Of a stretch of 64,000 nt of DNA, positions 60,727 through 64,000 are shown one piece after another. The number at the start of each line of letters is the position of its first letter. Within the stretch, counting starts at the first letter, position 1. Below the pieces are notes generated by a model. The model saw only the letters and a list, made by a program, of their open reading frames with translations. It searched no databases and was not told the DNA's origin. The stretch comes from Aureimonas sp. AU12. GTDB lineage: Bacteria > Pseudomonadota > Alphaproteobacteria > Rhizobiales > Rhizobiaceae. The stretch is from contig NZ_BBWH01000043.1 of the NCBI RefSeq assembly GCF_001463705.1, positions 124,001-188,000 of the forward strand. Direction: 5' to 3'. The position numbers and the translations under genes are program-made.

Positions 60727-60737
60727 GTGAGACGCGA

Positions 60738-61169
60738 TCAAGAGGTTGCGCAGGTCCGGTTGCCAGCGGCCCACCGATCGACGTCGCGCGCGATCCGCGC
60801 GCCTTCGCCGGTCTGGAGGAGAGGTCCGAAGGTCTCGAGTTGAGCGGGTGATCCGCGGCCTTCGACGACGAGCAGCGGAAGGCCGCCGGGATTGGCGGCG
60901 GGCACCACGAGGATGCGGGGTCGGCCGGAATGGGAGTCGAGCTCCGGCGCCAGGCGAAAGGCGCGGAACGCCGGATCCTTGCCGCGGAACCAGCAGTCGC
61001 GCGCGGCAAGCGCCACGCGCTCCATCACGGGCAGGGCCGCCTCGCCACGCGGCGGCTTGGGCGGGGCTGCCGGACGCGGTTGTGGGGCCGGCGAACTGCA
61101 GGCCGACAGCGCCATGACGGTGGCCACGCCGATCAACGCAAGCCGACGGCCGGGACGATGCGTGCTCAA
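60738..61169 (-). CDS. Hypothetical lipoprotein within the purine operon
   Basis: This 143-residue protein has a good lipobox, LSAC ([10 protein letters not shown]), so it should be a lipid-anchored envelope protein. The next region is Pro-rich, then a small domain with [36 protein letters not shown] and a C-terminal NRTC. No family match. It overlaps purQ by 4 bases, so it is coupled to purine genes despite an apparently unrelated role. Confidence 0.75.
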   Translation of the reverse strand: MSTHRPGRRLALIGVATVMALSACSSPAPQPRPAAPPKPPRGEAALPVMERVALAARDCWFRGKDPAFRAFRLAPELDSHSGRPRILVVPAANPGGLPLLVVEGRGSPAQLETFGPLLQTGEGARIARDVDRWAAGNRTCATS

Positions 61170-61849
61170 GCCGCGAGCTCGCGCGAGCCAAGACCCAGCG
61201 CGCTCTCGAAAATGCCGCGTCCGTCCGAGCCGCCATGCTCGGGCTCGATGAGGTTCTCGGGATGCGGCATGAGGCCCAGCACGTTGCCGCGCTCGTTCAT
61301 GATGCCGGCGATGTCGTTGATCGCGCCGTTCGGATTGGTGCCCTCGGCGTAGCGGAAGACGACCTGCCCGTTGCCCTCGATGCGCTCCAGCGTCTCGGCG
61401 TCGGCAAAGTAGTTGCCGTCGTGATGGGCCACGGGCGAGCGGATGATCTGGCCTTGCGAATAAGCCGACGTGAAGCGTGTCGCGGCGTTGGCGACTTCAA
61501 GCTTGACCTCGCGGCAGACGAACTTCAGGCTTGTGTTGCGCATCAGGGCGCCCGGCAGGAGACCCGCTTCGCAAAGGATCTGGAAGCCGTTGCAGACGCC
61601 CAGCACTGCGACACCTGCCTCTGCCCGCGCAGCGACGGCGCGCATCACGGGAGAGCGTGCGGCGATGGCGCCGCAGCGCAGGTAGTCGCCGAAGGAGAAG
61701 CCGCCGGGAACGATGATGAGATCCACGTCCGGGATCTCGGTGTCGGTCTGCCAGACGGTAACGGGTGCCTGACCGGAGATCTTCGTCAGCGCCGCGATCA
61801 TGTCGCGGTCGCGGTTGAGCCCCGGCAGGAGAACGACGGCGGATTTCAT
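61166..61849 (-). CDS. purQ: Phosphoribosylformylglycinamidine synthase subunit PurQ
   Basis: This 227-residue glutamine amidotransferase supplies ammonia to PurL. Catalytic Cys86 is in [15 protein letters not shown], and the His/Glu pair in [12 protein letters not shown]. Start [17 protein letters not shown] at 61849 is typical. It is 8 bases past purS. Length is normal; the three genes following it (to 59639) separate it from purL. Confidence 0.96.
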   Translation of the reverse strand: MKSAVVLLPGLNRDRDMIAALTKISGQAPVTVWQTDTEIPDVDLIIVPGGFSFGDYLRCGAIAARSPVMRAVAARAEAGVAVLGVCNGFQILCEAGLLPGALMRNTSLKFVCREVKLEVANAATRFTSAYSQGQIIRSPVAHHDGNYFADAETLERIEGNGQVVFRYAEGTNPNGAINDIAGIMNERGNVLGLMPHPENLIEPEHGGSDGRGIFESALGLGSRELAA

Positions 61850-61857
61850 CTTCGACC

Positions 61858-62100
61858 TCAGGCGATTTCGACGGCGTAATTCTCGATCACGGTGTTGGCG
61901 AGCAACTGCTCGCACATCGCCTTCAGATCGGTTTCGGCCTTGGCCCGGTCGTCTCCGTCCACCACCACGTCGAAGACCTTGCCCTGACGGATGCCGTGGA
62001 CGCCGCCGAAGCCGAGGGTGCCGAGGGCTCCCTCTATGGCCTTGCCCTGCGGGTCGAGAACGCCGTTCTTGAGGGTGACGACGATGCGCGCCTTGATCAC
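61858..62100 (-). CDS. purS: Phosphoribosylformylglycinamidine synthase subunit PurS
   Basis: This 80-residue PurS bridges PurQ and PurL. It begins [30 protein letters not shown] and ends with the [17 protein letters not shown] pattern. Length and both conserved motifs are typical. It lies between purC (67-base gap) and purQ. Confidence 0.95.
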   Translation of the reverse strand: MIKARIVVTLKNGVLDPQGKAIEGALGTLGFGGVHGIRQGKVFDVVVDGDDRAKAETDLKAMCEQLLANTVIENYAVEIA

Positions 62101-62167
62101 GTGATATGCCTGCCTTGCGAATGAACCAGTCTCAACGCCGGCGCCGGATGCGACGCCGGCAGGGGCG

Positions 62168-62932
62168 TCACTTGACCAGCACCGGCCCCGAAGGGCGGGG
62201 CGTTTCGTTCTCGTTCATGATGCCGAGACGCCGCGCCACTTCCTGGTAGGCCTCGACGAGGCCGCCCATGTCGCTGCGGAACCGGTCCTTGTCCAGCTTG
62301 TCTTGTGTCTGCACGTCCCAGAGGCGGCAGGAATCGGGCGAGATTTCGTCGGCGACGATGATCCGCATCATGTCGCCTTCGAACAGGCGGCCGGTCTCGA
62401 TCTTGAAGTCGACGAGCTGGATGCCGACGCCGAGGAAGAGGCCGGTGAGGAAGTCGTTGACACGAATGGCGAGCGCCATGATGTCGTCGATTTCCTGCGG
62501 GCTCGCCCAGCCGAAAGCGGTGATGTGCTCTTCCGAGACCATCGGATCGTTCAGCGCGTCGGCCTTGTAGTAGAATTCGATGATCGAGCGGGGCAGCACC
62601 GTGCCCTCCTCGATGCCGAGGCGCGTTGCCAGCGAGCCGGCCGCGACGTTGCGCACCACGACCTCGAGCGGAATGATCTCGACTTCCTTGATCAGCTGTT
62701 CGCGCATGTTCAGCCGGCGGATGAAGTGCGTGGGGATGCCGATCCGGTTCAGGTGCGTGAAGATGTATTCGGAGATGCGGTTGTTGAGCACCCCCTTGCC
62801 GTCGATGACCTCGTGCTTCTTCTTGTTGAACGCCGTCGCGTCGTCCTTAAAGAACTGAACGAGCGTGCCGGGCTCCGGGCCTTCGTAAAGGATCTTGCCC
62901 TTGCCTTCGTAGATACGGCGGCGACGTGTCAT
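62168..62932 (-). CDS. purC: Phosphoribosylaminoimidazole-succinocarboxamide synthase
   Basis: This 254-residue SAICAR synthase has [33 protein letters not shown] at the N-terminus and [23 protein letters not shown] and [33 protein letters not shown], the substrate and ATP sites. It is the first gene of the minus-strand purine operon. It is divergent from the ATPase zeta-subunit gene at 63184. Confidence 0.96.
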   Translation of the reverse strand: MTRRRRIYEGKGKILYEGPEPGTLVQFFKDDATAFNKKKHEVIDGKGVLNNRISEYIFTHLNRIGIPTHFIRRLNMREQLIKEVEIIPLEVVVRNVAAGSLATRLGIEEGTVLPRSIIEFYYKADALNDPMVSEEHITAFGWASPQEIDDIMALAIRVNDFLTGLFLGVGIQLVDFKIETGRLFEGDMMRIIVADEISPDSCRLWDVQTQDKLDKDRFRSDMGGLVEAYQEVARRLGIMNENETPRPSGPVLVK

Positions 62933-63183
62933 GAATGATGCTCGATCATGGTGGAGGGCGAGTCGGTCCCGACACGCGAAAACTCGAATGCTTTAGGGCC
63001 GTGAATAGACCAAAGCCCCGTTCTAAACAATCACAAAGCCAAAGGTCAGGGTTCGCGGCTCCCGGCGCAAGGCGCCATGCCCGAGAGGGATCGGCTGGAC
63101 TTCGCCCGGTCTCTCGCTAGCCTAGGGACCATGCAGGGCTGGAATCGGCCCGGCCGAACAATTCGAGACGAAGGATCGCAGCG

Positions 63184-63501
63184 ATGTCCATCAACGACAG
63201 GGCCCACGACGCCGAGGCGCGCTTCGGCCACGAGCAGGAGCTTCGCTTCCGCGTCGAAGCCCGGCGCAACAAGCTTCTGGGCCTCTGGGCTGCGGACAAG
63301 CTCGGTAAGTCCGGCGCCGAGGCGGACGCTTACGCGGCCGCGCTCGTGCAGCTCGATCTCGGCGCCGGTGGTTCGGAAGACGTTTACCAGCGCGTGCGGG
63401 CCGATTTCGATGCGGCGGCCGTCGCGCAGTCCGAGCACCAGATCCGCCGGCACATGGAGGAGTTCCTCACCGAGGCCCAGCAGCAAGTGGCCGCCAGCTG
63501 A
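63184..63501 (+). CDS. ATP synthase F1 inhibitor, zeta subunit (DUF1476)
   Basis: This 105-residue helical protein matches DUF1476, the alphaproteobacterial zeta subunit that blocks reverse ATP hydrolysis by the F1 motor. The start is INDRAHDAEARFGHEQELRFRVEARRNKLLGLWAADKLG, the inhibitory N-terminal region, and it ends with QIRRHMEEFLTEAQQQV. GACGAAGGATC lies ahead of the ATG. The next gene starts directly after its stop, so co-transcription is likely. Confidence 0.92.
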   Translation: MSINDRAHDAEARFGHEQELRFRVEARRNKLLGLWAADKLGKSGAEADAYAAALVQLDLGAGGSEDVYQRVRADFDAAAVAQSEHQIRRHMEEFLTEAQQQVAAS

Positions 63502-64000
63502 TGCCCGCCGCGCAACTCAGCCGGATGCTCGCCGGCGAGCGCACGGTGCTGTCGGCCTGGGCCGGCCTCGGCGATCCCGTCGTTCACGAGACCTTGCTGC
63601 GGACCTTCGACGTATTGACGCTCGACGTGCAGCACGGCCTGCAGAGCGTCGCCGAAATCCGCGAAGGCTGTGCCCGTGCCGTCCTGATGGGCAAGCCGGC
63701 GGTGGTGCGCGTGCCGATCGGCGATCTGGCGCTTGCGGCACGCTCGCTCGATTTCGGCGCTACGGGCGTCATCCTGCCGATGGTCGAGGGCGCGGCGGAT
63801 GCCGCCGCCTTCGCCAAGGCGCTGCGCTACGCGCCGTCGGGCACGAGATCCTACGGCCCGGCCCGCGCCGTGGACCTCTTCGGCTACGAGTCCGGCAAGG
63901 CCTACATGGACATCGCCAACGCGGCCGTGGTGTCGCTGGCGATGATCGAGACCGCGTCCGCTTATGCCGAGATCGACGCGATTCTCGCGGTGCCCGAACT
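63501..64000 (+). CDS. HpcH/HpaI-family aldolase (3' end beyond the window)
   Basis: This partial gene (166 residues seen) encodes a class II pyruvate-aldolase-type TIM barrel: LTLDVQHG near the N-terminus, the substrate-binding PMVEGAADAAAFAKALRYAPSGTRSYGP segment and SLAMIETASAYAEIDAIL. These enzymes cleave 2-keto-3-deoxy sugar acids or 4-hydroxy-2-oxo acids. The start codon overlaps the zeta-subunit stop region by one base. The remainder, including part of the active site, lies outside. Confidence 0.88.
   Translation, partial: MPAAQLSRMLAGERTVLSAWAGLGDPVVHETLLRTFDVLTLDVQHGLQSVAEIREGCARAVLMGKPAVVRVPIGDLALAARSLDFGATGVILPMVEGAADAAAFAKALRYAPSGTRSYGPARAVDLFGYESGKAYMDIANAAVVSLAMIETASAYAEIDAILAVPE

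Overview
The window is high-GC (roughly two thirds GC by eye) alphaproteobacterial chromosome, most likely Hyphomicrobiales and perhaps close to Aurantimonadaceae or Rhizobiaceae. This assignment is inferred from gene content: a GPR-type giant coiled-coil polar-growth protein, CckA, a CtrA-type promoter site, an ohrR/ohr pair, an F1-ATPase zeta subunit, a zinc-cysteine-poor DksA, and the neighbourhoods purC-purS-purQ...purL-bolA-grxD and trmJ-murI-rpsD. No rRNA, tRNA or CRISPR array was found.

Layout. 1-2250: a PHB-depolymerase-type esterase cut by the window edge, its ribbon-helix-helix regulator with an inverted repeat at the start codon, and a DUF808 membrane protein. 2311-13357: a long plus-strand sugar-acid locus. 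It holds a GntR/FCD regulator, D-erythronate dehydrogenase (denD), the shared otnK-otnC-otnI genes, an L-threonate-dehydrogenase-like gene (ltnD), a short-chain dehydrogenase, and a complete ABC importer (ATPase, binding protein, two permeases). Together these would import four-carbon sugar acids, oxidise either stereoisomer to 2-oxo-tetronate, isomerise and phosphorylate it, and decarboxylate it to dihydroxyacetone phosphate. The motif CTGGTCT-N9-ACCA occurs both before the regulator and before ltnD and is a good candidate operator. 13435-18060: two transglutaminase-like genes, the ohrR/ohr peroxide pair and a DUF2778 envelope protein.

18272-20993: three TadE/TadG-type genes behind a perfect TTAA-N7-TTAA CtrA site, followed directly by decayed pieces of an IS5-family and an IS66-family transposase. 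21126-29512: a small membrane protein and the 2500-residue GPR-like protein. 29933-39142: an orphan Hpt protein, a [2Fe-2S] ferredoxin, a DUF922 protein, folP-folK, an exported small protein, the ycjX-ycjF pair, a SixA-type phosphatase, dksA, and a Pro/Ala-rich protein with a FliO-like membrane-proximal segment. 39395-48080: cckA, the pseudouridine pair psuK-psuG, recA and alaS.

48159-56409: a PRC-barrel protein, icd, trmJ-murI, a second exported small protein related to the one at 32784, a Pmp3-type peptide, rpsD, ttcA, an inositol-phosphatase-like gene and an MFS drug transporter. 56568-62932 (minus strand): grxD, bolA, purL, three unrecognised envelope genes, purQ, purS and purC. 63184-64000: the ATP synthase zeta subunit and a truncated HpcH/HpaI aldolase.

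Most of the window is housekeeping. The accessory parts worth a second look are the tetronate locus with its operator pair, the CtrA-linked Tad-like trio beside the transposon remnants, the repeat-rich GPR protein, and the three-gene insertion inside the purine operon. I saw no clear evidence of a wholly new defence or mobile system.
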